Shown piece after piece: positions 25,283 to 34,410 of a stretch of 64,000 bases of DNA. The notes beneath the pieces are model-generated. The model was not told the origin of the DNA. It saw only the letters and a list, made by a program, of their open reading frames with translations, and did not search any database. The stretch is taken from positions 248,001 to 312,000 of the forward strand of contig NZ_JAMYJR010000002.1 in NCBI RefSeq assembly GCF_024137025.1, written 5' to 3'. The translations under genes were made by a program, and so were the position numbers. The stretch comes from Paractinoplanes aksuensis. GTDB lineage: Bacteria; Actinomycetota; Actinomycetes; Mycobacteriales; Micromonosporaceae. Each line of letters starts with the position of its first letter. The stretch's first letter is position 1.

Positions 25283-25639
25283 TCAGAGGCCCAGGGCGGC
25301 CCGCACCAGGTCGAGGGCCCGTTCGGGTGGGACGCCGAGGCCGGTCACCTCGTCCGCGTACGCCTGGGCGGCCTTCTGGGCCTGGGCCGAGGTGCCGGCC
25401 GCGCGGGCGGTGACGACCGTCCCCAGCCGGCCCCGGGTCTCGACCAGGCCGGCCAGTTCGAGCTCGCGGTAGGCCCGGGCCACCGTGTTCGCGGCCAGAC
25501 CCAGTTCGGCGGCCAGGGCCCGTACGGGAGGAAGCTTTTCCCCCGCGGCCAGCGAACCCGCGGCGGCCAGGGCGGCGATGCGCAACCGCACCTGCTCGTA
25601 GGGCGGGGTCGCCGACCCGGCGTCGATGGTGATGTCCAT
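25283..25639 (-). CDS. GntR (YtrA-like) transcriptional regulator B
   Basis: A 118-residue paralogue of the regulator at 24092, with the same length and layout: PPYEQVRLRIAALAAAG, PPVRALAAELGLAANTVARA (HTH) and a 38-residue tail. Its start touches the stop of the upstream MFS gene (one shared base at 25639), so they are co-translated. Its stop lies just before the inverted repeat that precedes the membrane-protein gene. Confidence 0.88.
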   Translation of the reverse strand: MDITIDAGSATPPYEQVRLRIAALAAAGSLAAGEKLPPVRALAAELGLAANTVARAYRELELAGLVETRGRLGTVVTARAAGTSAQAQKAAQAYADEVTGLGVPPERALDLVRAALGL

Positions 25640-27018
25640 CAGAGCAGTCTGGGGGGTGTGTTGCCGACGGCGGTGATGGCGCGGCGGATCGGCACGAACG
25701 CCAGCAGGATGCCGCCGACCACGAAGAACACGATCAGCGAGATGATGCCGAGCCGGTAGCTGTCGGTGAGCTGGAAGATCAGGCCGAACAGCAGCGGGCC
25801 GAGCCAGCTGGTGCCCTTGTCGCTGATCTCGTAGAAGCCGTAGTACTCGCCCTCCTTGCCCTCGGGGATCAGCTGCGAGAACAGACTGCGGCTCAGCGCC
25901 TGGCTGCCACCGAGGACGATGCCGATGCCCGCGCCGAGCAGCATGAACGGCAGCGGCTCACCGGCCGGCAGCCAGTACGCGGCGACGATGACGACCAGCC
26001 ACAGGGCCAGGCTCAGCAGCACCGTCTTACGGGCGCCGATCTTGGTGGCCAGCGCGCCCAGGGCCAGGGCGCCGCCGAACGCGAGGAACTGCACGATCAG
26101 GATCGTCACGATCAGCGTGGACTGGGTGAGGTCGAGCTCCTCGCTGCCGAACTGGGCGGCCAGCGCGATGACGGTCTGGATCCCGTCGTTGTAGATCAGG
26201 AACGCGAGCAGGAAGAACAACGTCAACGGGTACGCCTTGAGGCTGCGCAGCGTGTGGCCGAGCTGCTTGAAGCCGTCGGTCAGCAGGTTGCCGCGCTCGG
26301 TGCTGGCCCCGGCCGCCGGGTGTTCCTTGAGCCAGCGCAGCGGCACGAGGGTGAACACGGCCCACCAGATGCCGGCGGAGACGATGCAGAACCGGGCGAT
26401 GTCGAGGGTGCGCTGGTCGTCGCCGTCGATCGAGAGCAGCATGACGGCGATCAGGTTGGCCAGCAGGAGCAGGCCGCCGCCCAGGTAGCCCAGCGCCCAG
26501 CCTCGGCTCGAGACCTTGTCGCGGTCGTCGGGGGACGCCAGTTGCGGCAGGAACGAGTTGTAGACGACCACGGCCGCGCCGAACGCGATGTTGGCGATCA
26601 GGAACAGCAGCCCGCCGAGCAGGTAGCGGTCGCCGGTCACGAACACCATGGAGATGGTGGCGGCGGCGCCCAGGAAAGCGGCCCCGGCCAGCAGCGGCTT
26701 CTTGCGCGGGGCGCGGTCGGCGATCGCCCCCATGACGGGCAGCACGAACACGGTGAGCAACACCGACAGGGAGACCACGTACGGGTAGAAGGAGCCGGCG
26801 GCGACGGTGATCCCGAACGGGTGGACCCGGCCGGTGCAGTCGTCGGTGCCCAGCGGGCAGCCGGCCGCGATCTCGGTGACCGTGGTCAGGAACGGGCCGA
26901 GGAAGACGGTCAGGACGGTCGTCGAGAAGGCCGAGTTGGCCCAGTCGTAGAAGTACCAGCCGGTGCGTTCCCGCCGACCGGCGGTCGGCGGGGTGGTGTC
27001 GGTGCCGGGTGCGGCCAT
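25639..27018 (-). CDS. MFS transporter, UMF1/Atg22-like family
   Basis: A 459-residue membrane protein with about 12 helices. The opening RTGWYFYDWANSAFSTTVLT is characteristic of UMF1-type MFS proteins, which in fungi (Atg22) export amino acids from the vacuole; bacterial substrates are unknown. Other blocks: GAIADRAPRKKPLL (loop 2-3 motif), ALSRSLFSQLIPEGKEGEYY and FYEISDKGTSWLGPLLFG. First gene of a short minus-strand transcript with GntR regulator B. Confidence 0.9.
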   Translation of the reverse strand: MAAPGTDTTPPTAGRRERTGWYFYDWANSAFSTTVLTVFLGPFLTTVTEIAAGCPLGTDDCTGRVHPFGITVAAGSFYPYVVSLSVLLTVFVLPVMGAIADRAPRKKPLLAGAAFLGAAATISMVFVTGDRYLLGGLLFLIANIAFGAAVVVYNSFLPQLASPDDRDKVSSRGWALGYLGGGLLLLANLIAVMLLSIDGDDQRTLDIARFCIVSAGIWWAVFTLVPLRWLKEHPAAGASTERGNLLTDGFKQLGHTLRSLKAYPLTLFFLLAFLIYNDGIQTVIALAAQFGSEELDLTQSTLIVTILIVQFLAFGGALALGALATKIGARKTVLLSLALWLVVIVAAYWLPAGEPLPFMLLGAGIGIVLGGSQALSRSLFSQLIPEGKEGEYYGFYEISDKGTSWLGPLLFGLIFQLTDSYRLGIISLIVFFVVGGILLAFVPIRRAITAVGNTPPRLL

Positions 27019-27096
27019 GAGTTTCGGCTCCAGAAGTCGATCGTCAGCGCCGAAACTATGTCACCCGGGTGCGACCGAAGGGGAGAGGCCGCGTAC

Positions 27097-27588
27097 TCAG
27101 TTTTCGCTCCACCACTTGGCGAGGGTGCTGGTGGCCGGGTCGTCGGACTCGGCCAGGGCGGCCCACGGGTCCTGCGCCTCGCCCAGGTCGACGCCGGCGT
27201 ACTCGGCGAGCTCCTCCGGGCGTACGGCTTCGGGGGTCTCGTCCAGGGCGGCGGCGGGCACGACGCCGAGGCTGCCGGTGTCGATCCACGGGAAGCCGTC
27301 GACCGGTTCGGGCAGCTCACCGACGTCGACGGCGGGCGGGAACACGTCGAGCGGGTCCTCGACCGCCGCCACATCGGTCAGTTCGGCCGGGTGGTCGTCG
27401 ACAACCGTTTCCGAGTACGCGCCATCGTCGTGATGCTCGAGAGGCGGAGCGGCCGCGCCGTGGTCGTCGTCCGTGTCGTACAACTCGTGATGATCATCGA
27501 ACGGGGGCGGTTCGTACGGTTCGGCGAGCGGCTCCTCGAAGTGCGGGAAGTCGTCGTGGTCGCCGAAGTCGTGATGATGGTCGGTCAT
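27097..27588 (-). CDS. Acidic His/Asp-rich hypothetical protein downstream of dynamin genes
   Basis: A 163-residue protein with a very acidic composition. The N-terminal 60 residues are rich in His and Asp (MTDHHHDFGDHDDFPHFEE) and probably disordered; the C-terminal third (EELAEYAGVDLGEAQDPWAA to LAKWWSEN) may fold. It is coupled to the dynamin gene at 27585 by an ATGA overlap, so it is likely made with it and may be an accessory factor or metal-binding tail. No family recognised. Confidence 0.75.
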   Translation of the reverse strand: MTDHHHDFGDHDDFPHFEEPLAEPYEPPPFDDHHELYDTDDDHGAAAPPLEHHDDGAYSETVVDDHPAELTDVAAVEDPLDVFPPAVDVGELPEPVDGFPWIDTGSLGVVPAAALDETPEAVRPEELAEYAGVDLGEAQDPWAALAESDDPATSTLAKWWSEN

Positions 27589-29381
27589 CGGTCCTCCTCG
27601 TGGGGCACGGGCGTCAGCGCCCGGGCCTTGGACAGTGCCGCGTCGGCGGCGCGCAGCCTCGCGCGGACCCCGTCGAGTTCCTGCTGGGCGGCGGCGCGGC
27701 GTTTGCTACGGCCGGCCGCGTCCTCGGCGGCGGCCGCGTCGATCTCGGCGATGTGGGCGTCCAGGTCCTTCAGGCGTTTCTCGACGGCGTCGTCGACGGC
27801 CACGCTCAGGGCGTACTGCAGGTCGGTGAAGCGGTTGGCGATCTCGTCGGCCAGGGCGGCGCGGGCCTCGCCGAGCACGTCGCGCAGCCAGATGCGGGCC
27901 TGCTGCCGGTCGGTCTGCACCCGCCGCCGGTACAGCACGTACCCGCCGGCGGCCAGGCCCAGGCCGATCCCGGCGACCGGGATGAGCAGCCCCCCGCCGA
28001 CCGCGAGGACGGACGCGCCGAGCATCGCGCCGCGCCCGGCCATGAACGCGATCCCGCCCGCCGACAACGCGATCAGCAGGTTGTCGGCCGAGCCGTCGCG
28101 CGGCGGGGTGGCGTCCATGGCGTGGCGCAGGGTGGCGTTGAGCCGGCCCAGCATCTCGGCCCGTTCGGTGTCGTCGAACACCGACGCCAGCACCTTCTCT
28201 CCGACCAGCGCGAACGTCTCTTCGAGGCGTTCGGAGAGCTGCACGGCCACCGCCTGCAACTCGGCGTCGAGCTGTTCCGGAAGTTTGGCCAGCGCTTCGC
28301 CGCGGCCCGCGTCGATGCGCTCGGAGAACTCCTGCTGAACGGCGGCGATGCGGGTGCGCAGCTGTCCGACCGTCTCGACCCGGGCCCGCTGGGTCTCGGT
28401 GCTCAGCAGCAACGTCCACTGCCGCGACTCGGTGCGTTTGCGGGCGGCCAGCGCGGCCCGTTCGGCCCGCAGCTGCGCGGTGCGGGCCGGGTCGGCGTCG
28501 GCCGCGGTGACCCGGTCGCGGGCGGCCGCTTCCAGCCGCAGCAGATCCCCGCGGGCGGCGCGCAGCACGTTGGCCAGTTGCAGCTGGTGGCCGCGGCCGG
28601 CCAGTTCGACCAGGGCGTGCTGGAGCTCGGCGATCCGTGACGCCTCGACCAGCGCGGCCTGGTCGTCAGCTCCGGCGTCGACGGCCAGTTCGGCCAGCGT
28701 GGACGACACCGCGAACCAGGCCGCCTCGGCGAACCGGGGCGCATGCGCCTGCAGCAGCGCCTTGTTGTCGTCGAGGATGCGCCGCCACCCCGCGAACGCG
28801 TCGATCTTGGTGAGGGCGAAGACGACGGCGTCGACCCGTTCGCTCGCGGCGACCAGGAAGTCGAGCTCGGGTCGCGACAGCGGCGCCGACGCGTCGGCCA
28901 CGAACATCAGCGCGGTGGCCCGCTCCACGGCGGCCAGCGCGACCGCCGTGTGGGCCGGGTCGAGCCCGCCCACGCCCGGCGTGTCGAGCAGGCTGACGTA
29001 GCGCAGCAGCGGCGCCGGGTGGCTGACCTCGATGCGGCGGGCCCGCTGCTCACCGGTGGCCCAGTCGCGCAGCCCGTCGATGGTGATCGGCTCGGCCGAG
29101 CCGGGCAGCCACGCCCGCGCGCCGGGTGTTCCGGGCACGAACTGCAGGTAGGTGGCGGTGGCCACGGCCGCGTCGACCGGGGACAGGCCGGGCACCCCGA
29201 GCAGGGCGTTGATCAGTGAGCTCTTGCCGCGTTTGGTCTCGCCGACGATCACCACCTCGGGGCGGGTCAGCCGGCGGCGGCGCAGCTCGGCCAGCTCGGC
29301 CCCCGCGTCGGGGTCGTGGGTGCGTACGAAGGCCAGGGTGTCCTTGACCGCCGTGTCCAGGGCCGTGGTCAGATCGGTCAT
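27585..29381 (-). CDS. Dynamin-like GTPase, second of pair
   Basis: A 598-residue bacterial dynamin-like protein. GTPase motifs: P-loop GETKRGKSS (about residues 47-55), G3 DTPGVGG, G4 LTKID. A long coiled-coil assembly region follows, interrupted by a hydrophobic paddle-like segment near residues 440-490 (LLIALSAGGIAFMAGRGA and GGGLLIPVAGIGLGLAAGGY) that probably inserts in the membrane. In Streptomyces and Bacillus such proteins fuse or stabilise membranes during division or stress; mycobacterial IniA is a relative. Starts with ATGA overlap on its partner. Confidence 0.88.
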   Translation of the reverse strand: MTDLTTALDTAVKDTLAFVRTHDPDAGAELAELRRRRLTRPEVVIVGETKRGKSSLINALLGVPGLSPVDAAVATATYLQFVPGTPGARAWLPGSAEPITIDGLRDWATGEQRARRIEVSHPAPLLRYVSLLDTPGVGGLDPAHTAVALAAVERATALMFVADASAPLSRPELDFLVAASERVDAVVFALTKIDAFAGWRRILDDNKALLQAHAPRFAEAAWFAVSSTLAELAVDAGADDQAALVEASRIAELQHALVELAGRGHQLQLANVLRAARGDLLRLEAAARDRVTAADADPARTAQLRAERAALAARKRTESRQWTLLLSTETQRARVETVGQLRTRIAAVQQEFSERIDAGRGEALAKLPEQLDAELQAVAVQLSERLEETFALVGEKVLASVFDDTERAEMLGRLNATLRHAMDATPPRDGSADNLLIALSAGGIAFMAGRGAMLGASVLAVGGGLLIPVAGIGLGLAAGGYVLYRRRVQTDRQQARIWLRDVLGEARAALADEIANRFTDLQYALSVAVDDAVEKRLKDLDAHIAEIDAAAAEDAAGRSKRRAAAQQELDGVRARLRAADAALSKARALTPVPHEEDR

Positions 29382-30892
29382 CGGTGCACCTGCGGGCTGC
29401 GGAGCTGCTGGGACAGGATGTGGAAACCGCGCTGGGCGATCTGCGCGACCCGCGACTGGGCGGGCCCGGCCCCGGCCACGGCGTACACCCGCCACCGGTT
29501 CGCCGCCGACACCGCCGCCGCCGCCAGCTCGTCGGGGCCGGCCTCGGGCAGCCGCAGGATCCAGCGCGGGTCCTGCGAGGTGGCCAGGCGGGTCAGTTCC
29601 TGCTCCCACTCGGCGGGCATCGGCACCGAACCGGTCGCCACCCGCTGCGCCGCGTCGAGCAGCCGCAGCCGGTGGTAGGCGGGATCACGCAGCAGCCGCT
29701 CGACCCCGTCGCGCAGCCGTTCCCGGTCGTCCTCGTCGCGGGTGTGCCCGGCCAGACGCTCGAGCCGCGACAACGCCCACCCGGCCTTGATCGCGTCGGA
29801 CCGCCACCGGAACGTCTCTTGCAACGTGTGCTGCAGCCGCGGGAAACCCGACGCGGCGACCAGGCGGCGCACCAGCTCCCCGGTGGACACGCCCGGCTCG
29901 GCCGCCAGCTGGGCCAGGGCGAAACCGATGCCGTAGAGGTCGAGCAGCGTCAGCAGCCGCTCCCGCTGCTCGGCGCCGACCGGGGCCCGGCGCGTACGGA
30001 AAAGGTCGACCGACGCGGTCAGCAGCCGCAACTCGGCCGCGGGCAGCTCGGCCAGCCGCTGCAACGCCTCCCGGTCGGCGGCGGTCAGCCGGCCCGACTC
30101 GCCCGTCTCGGCCAGCAGACCCACCACCGGCACGACGTCGGACACCGTGCGCGACAGCAGCGCCGCCTGCTGCTCGGCCAGCGGCGCGGCCACCGGCCAC
30201 GGGTCACCGGCCCCGCCGACCAGCGTGTCGGCCTTGCCGAACACCCCCAGCGCGTTGATGGGGCTCGACGCCAGCCGCGCCGACGCGTCGCGGAACGCCT
30301 CCAGCGCGCGCACGTCGTCGGCCCGCACGGCCTGGGTGAACACGTAGACGACGGCCTCGGCCGCGGCGACCTCACCGGCCGAGTCGGCGTCGATGTCGGC
30401 GTCGAACGGGGCCGTGGACACGCCGACGGCCTGCTCGGCCCGGGCGCTGACGACCGTGTCGGTCGACGCCAGGCCCGGCGTGTCGACCACGGTCAGGTCG
30501 CGCAGCTTCTCACTGGTGAGGGTGACATCCACGTAGGCGACCCGGGAGGCGGGCATGCCCAGCCGCTGCGGGATCATGCCGTCGTCGTCCAGCGGCAGGC
30601 TCTTGCGGACGCCGTCGCGGCCCACCACATCGACCCGGTCGGCCGGCCCGTACCGGAACCGGGTGACCACCCGCGTGCACTCACCGACCGCCGTCGGGGC
30701 CACCCGGCGCCCGATCAACGCGTTGACGAGTGTCGACTTTCCGGCTTTCAGACGACCCGCGATAGCAACGCGTAGCGGCTCACCGAGCCGGTCGCGGATC
30801 TGTATGAGCTGCCCAGCGGCCTCTTTCCCGACTCGAGCGGCCATTTCGTCACAGAGCGTCGCTACGCTGGCGCTCAGCGGGCCGCTCACCAC
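29378..30892 (-). CDS. Dynamin-like GTPase, first of pair
   Basis: A 504-residue dynamin-family GTPase. P-loop GRLKAGKST (about residues 46-54), switch region TRVVTRFRYG, G3 DTPGLASTD and G4-like FGKADT are present. It lacks the long hydrophobic paddle of its partner. The tandem of two unequal dynamins is typical in actinobacteria (DynA/DynB, IniA/IniC), where the two work as a hetero-oligomer at the membrane. GTG 30892 gives the longest frame; a second GTG follows immediately. Divergent from a LuxR regulator. Confidence 0.87.
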   Translation of the reverse strand: MVSGPLSASVATLCDEMAARVGKEAAGQLIQIRDRLGEPLRVAIAGRLKAGKSTLVNALIGRRVAPTAVGECTRVVTRFRYGPADRVDVVGRDGVRKSLPLDDDGMIPQRLGMPASRVAYVDVTLTSEKLRDLTVVDTPGLASTDTVVSARAEQAVGVSTAPFDADIDADSAGEVAAAEAVVYVFTQAVRADDVRALEAFRDASARLASSPINALGVFGKADTLVGGAGDPWPVAAPLAEQQAALLSRTVSDVVPVVGLLAETGESGRLTAADREALQRLAELPAAELRLLTASVDLFRTRRAPVGAEQRERLLTLLDLYGIGFALAQLAAEPGVSTGELVRRLVAASGFPRLQHTLQETFRWRSDAIKAGWALSRLERLAGHTRDEDDRERLRDGVERLLRDPAYHRLRLLDAAQRVATGSVPMPAEWEQELTRLATSQDPRWILRLPEAGPDELAAAAVSAANRWRVYAVAGAGPAQSRVAQIAQRGFHILSQQLRSPQVHR

Positions 30893-31033
30893 GACTCGTC
30901 AGCCGGGCACACTGTCGGGGAGAATGTGCAGACCACGGCGGGTGTCACGGCCGGCCCTCCCTCGCGTCCAGGGGCGGGCGAAGCTCACCCGCCGCAGGGA
31001 CAGCCTACGGATGGGGCAGGTGCAGGGGATCCC

Positions 31034-33841
31034 GTGTTCGTGCCACGCCAGAACTATTCGGGGGGAGGGGGTCAGGTGGCGGAAGCGCTGCGTCAGGCCG
31101 CCGCCATGCTGCAACGCCCAGGTCTCGTCGTGCTGACCGGCCCGCCCGGCTGCGGCCGGACCACGGCCCTGCGCGAGATCACCGCCGCGGTGCCCGGCCC
31201 GGTCCACGCCGGGGGCGGGCTCGCGATGCTGCAGACCGTGCCCGCCCTCGCCCTGTCGCGGGCCGTGCGGGCCCGGCTGCCCGCCGACGACGTGCACCTG
31301 CTGGCCGAGGCCGTGCGCTCCCGCGTGCGCGGCGGGCTGCTGGTGCTCGACGACCTGCACTACGCGGATCCGGCCACGCTGGCCGCGCTGCCGTTGCTGG
31401 CCGCCCGCTGCCGGGTGCTGGCCGCGGTGCGTACGCCGCACCGGCTGCCCGCGGGGGCCGTCGAAGCGCTGCGACAGGCGGCGGCGGGGTGGATCGAGGT
31501 GCCGCCGCTGGACCGGGCGGGCGCGCTCGAGCTGGCCCGCCGCAACGCCGGAAACCTCGACGAGGCCACCCTGACCGCCGTCGTCGATCGGGCCGGGGGC
31601 AATCCCCTCGCCATCACGGCGCTGGCCCGCCAGGCAGCGGCGGGCCGGGCGGCTTCCGGGCCCGGCATCGACCAGGTGGCGTATGCGATCGCCACTGCTC
31701 TGGCTGATCTGCCGCGGCCGGCTCGTACGGCGCTGGCCGCCCTCGGACTGCTCGGGCGGCCCGCTCCGGCGGGCCTGCTCGGCCCCGGCGCCACCGACCT
31801 GCTCGCGGCCGGCCTGGTCGTCCCGGCCGCAGTCCTGCTGGGCTCAGCACCCGCGCAGGGCGCCCAGGGGGACGAGCTTTTGTTGCCGGTGTCGTCCTAT
31901 GTGGCCGAAACGGCGGCGGGGCTGCTCGACGGGCCGGCCCGGGTCGAGTTGCACACCCGGCTGGCCGAGCTGACCCCACCGGCCGAGGCGGCCCGCCACC
32001 TCGCGGCGGCCGGCGACCTGGTGGCTGCGCACCGGCGGGCCCTGGTGGCCGCCGACCATGCCACCGGGGGTGACCGGGCGGCGCTGCTGCTGTTCGCCTG
32101 CGAACTGGACGTGCCGATCGACCCGCGGGTCCGGCTGGCCGCGGCCGACGCGGCCCTGACCGCCGGCCGCCCGTCGGCCGCGGCCCGGGTGCTGCAGACC
32201 GGCGAACCGCTCGGGCCGGAAGCCGACGTGCTGCGCGGCGAAGCCCTGCTGCAAGCGGGCGACCCGGCCGGGGCCCGAACTGCCGTGCGGTCGGTGCCCG
32301 ACGCCGCGACCGGCCCGGTGCTGGCCGCCCGCGACCGGGTGCTGCTGCTGGCCGAACTGGCCACCGACCCGTCCGGCGCCCAGGACCTGGCCGGCAAGGT
32401 CAACGCCCGCCATCCCCAGCCGTCGCCGGGCGTGGCGGCCGCGCTGGCCGCGGTCCAGGCCCACTTCCGCGCCCCCGGCTGGGACGTCGCGCTGGCCGCG
32501 GCCGCCCGCAGCGGCGATCCCCTGATCGCCCGCTGGTCGGCGTGGCTGCTCGTGGAACAACTGGGCGCCGACGGCCGCCTCACCGACGCCGCCGACGCGG
32601 CGCTGGCCGCCGCCCGCGACAGCGCGGCCGAACTGGCCTACGGCTGGCAGACCCGCTTCACCGCCGCCGCCGACTGGGCCCTGGCCCTGCACGGCTCCCT
32701 CCCGGGTGAACTGGTCGCCCACACGGCCGCACCCACTGCACCTGGCACTCGACAGGCCGCGCCCGCTGTACCCGGCATCGAACCGGGTGCGCGCGCCGAC
32801 GCGGGGACGAGCCAGTCCGGGGTCTACACAACGGGAGGGCCGGAGCTGTCCCGCGCAGCCGGACCGCAAACTGCGCCCGGTTTCGCGACCGGGCCGGATC
32901 GCGCCCACGCGTCCGACGCCACCTCCCCACCGGGCATGCGCGGGCCGGGCGCCGGGGGCGGGGCTGTGGCGGCCGGGTCGGTGGTGGCGGCTCGGATGTG
33001 GGACGGGGCTGACGGCGTACTGAAGCGGGCTTCGAACCTGACTGATCGGGCGCTGCCGGACGAGGCGCGCGGGTATGCCACGGCGGCGGCGGCCCTGATC
33101 GAGGCCGACACCGGGTTGCTGGCGGCGGCGCGGGCGCATCTGGACGCGGCCGGGGTCGAGCATCCGGCCACGGCGTGGGTGGCGCAGGAGACGGCCTGGC
33201 TCGACGGGCAACCGGAGCGGGCCGCGCACAGCCCGGCGCCGGGGGCGGCCGGTCTGCTGGCCGGGTTGCACGCGATCACCGCGCAGTGGGCCGCGCACGA
33301 TCTGGGGGAACTTTCCGCGGCGCCGGTTCCGGGCGGGCTTCCGGGCGCGGCGCGGCGTACGCTGACCGCCTGGGCCACCGGCACCGGCTTCACGGCCGCG
33401 GCGGACAGCTGGCGTCCGGTCGCCCTGCGCGAGCGGATCCGATGCCTGCTCGCGGCCGGGGTGACCGACACCGACCCGGCGCGGGCCGTGGCCGCGCTGC
33501 TGTCCGCGGAGCAACTGGCCGACGCGGCCGGGCTGACCGTGCTGGCCGGCCGGGCCCGCCGCGGGTTGCGCCGCCACCACGTGCACCGCGACACCCGCAG
33601 TCCCCGCTCGGGTGACCAGTTGACCCGCCGCGAGACCGACGTCCTGCGGCTGGTCGCCGCCGGTGAGCCGACCCGCCGCATCGCGGGCCAGCTCGGCATC
33701 TCGGCCGAGACGGTCGACACCCACATCCGCGCCGGCATGCGCAAGCTCGGCGCCCGCACCCGTACCGAAGCAGCCGCCCTGGCCTTCGCCACCCACCCAT
33801 CAGAAACCGATACGAATGAGACGCACAAGGATGGCCGGTGA
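31034..33841 (+). CDS. Large ATP-binding LuxR-family transcriptional regulator
   Basis: A 935-residue LAL-type regulator. An N-terminal AAA/STAND ATPase has Walker A GPPGCGRTT (residues 36-44) and Walker B-like LLVLDDLHYADPAT; the middle is helical and TPR-like; the C-terminus (about 860-920) is a LuxR HTH, LTRRETDVLRLVAAGEPTRR to VDTHIRAGMRKLGART. Residues about 555-650 are a Pro/Ala/Gly/Thr-rich insert. Start choices are GTG 31034 (GGGG five bases upstream), GTG 30926 or GTG 31076, which has a strong GGGGGAGGGGG site. Translation is coupled to the next gene by GTGA. It faces the dynamin operon and could control it. Confidence 0.85.
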   Translation: MFVPRQNYSGGGGQVAEALRQAAAMLQRPGLVVLTGPPGCGRTTALREITAAVPGPVHAGGGLAMLQTVPALALSRAVRARLPADDVHLLAEAVRSRVRGGLLVLDDLHYADPATLAALPLLAARCRVLAAVRTPHRLPAGAVEALRQAAAGWIEVPPLDRAGALELARRNAGNLDEATLTAVVDRAGGNPLAITALARQAAAGRAASGPGIDQVAYAIATALADLPRPARTALAALGLLGRPAPAGLLGPGATDLLAAGLVVPAAVLLGSAPAQGAQGDELLLPVSSYVAETAAGLLDGPARVELHTRLAELTPPAEAARHLAAAGDLVAAHRRALVAADHATGGDRAALLLFACELDVPIDPRVRLAAADAALTAGRPSAAARVLQTGEPLGPEADVLRGEALLQAGDPAGARTAVRSVPDAATGPVLAARDRVLLLAELATDPSGAQDLAGKVNARHPQPSPGVAAALAAVQAHFRAPGWDVALAAAARSGDPLIARWSAWLLVEQLGADGRLTDAADAALAAARDSAAELAYGWQTRFTAAADWALALHGSLPGELVAHTAAPTAPGTRQAAPAVPGIEPGARADAGTSQSGVYTTGGPELSRAAGPQTAPGFATGPDRAHASDATSPPGMRGPGAGGGAVAAGSVVAARMWDGADGVLKRASNLTDRALPDEARGYATAAAALIEADTGLLAAARAHLDAAGVEHPATAWVAQETAWLDGQPERAAHSPAPGAAGLLAGLHAITAQWAAHDLGELSAAPVPGGLPGAARRTLTAWATGTGFTAAADSWRPVALRERIRCLLAAGVTDTDPARAVAALLSAEQLADAAGLTVLAGRARRGLRRHHVHRDTRSPRSGDQLTRRETDVLRLVAAGEPTRRIAGQLGISAETVDTHIRAGMRKLGARTRTEAAALAFATHPSETDTNETHKDGR

Positions 33842-34380
33842 CCAGACAGCCCGACGCTCCACGCCACGTCGTCGCCAATCACGGCGACGCCGACACCGTG
33901 ATACGCCGCCTGACCCGGGACGGGTGGGTGCCGCGCGACGGGTTCGCCCTGCCCGACCCGGCGTGGGACGTCACGGGCAGCCGCCTGGTCCTGCACGGCC
34001 GGGTCGGTGATCCCGACACCCTGCAGCTGGCGGTGCTGGCCGCGGCCCGCGGCGCCGGCATCGTCGCCGTGTGCGACGCCGAGTCGCAGCTGGGCCGGGC
34101 CCTGATCGACGACCTGGGCCGCCTGGGCCCGGTCAACCAGGGCATCGCCGAGCCGGTCAACGACCATTCGGTGGCCGATCTGGTGCCCGAGCAGCGGGCC
34201 CTGCTCGACCGGCTGGCCGCGGGGGACACGATCGCGGCCGCGGCCGCCGCCGAGTTCCTGTCGCTGCGTACGGCCAACCGCCGGATCGCCGAGGCCCGGG
34301 CCATGTTCGGGGTCCGCACCACCCGCGAGGCCGTCCTGGCGTATCTGCGCCAGCGCGGCGCCCCACCGCGTCAGCACTAG
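33838..34380 (+). CDS. Helix-turn-helix protein coupled to LuxR regulator
   Basis: A 180-residue protein. The C-terminal 60 residues look like a LuxR-type HTH (VPEQRALLDRLAAGDTIAAA, SLRTANRRIAEARAMFGVRT), while the N-terminal 110 residues are a mixed fold resembling a receiver without the phosphorylation site (RLVLHGRVGDPDTLQLAVLA, GIVAVCDAES). GTG 33838 overlaps the stop of the LuxR gene. It is probably an atypical regulator working with the large LuxR protein. No closer family recognised. Confidence 0.72.
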   Translation: MTRQPDAPRHVVANHGDADTVIRRLTRDGWVPRDGFALPDPAWDVTGSRLVLHGRVGDPDTLQLAVLAAARGAGIVAVCDAESQLGRALIDDLGRLGPVNQGIAEPVNDHSVADLVPEQRALLDRLAAGDTIAAAAAAEFLSLRTANRRIAEARAMFGVRTTREAVLAYLRQRGAPPRQH

Positions 34381-34410
34381 ACCGCGACGGCTCGGCCGCC
34401 AACGAGCCCG

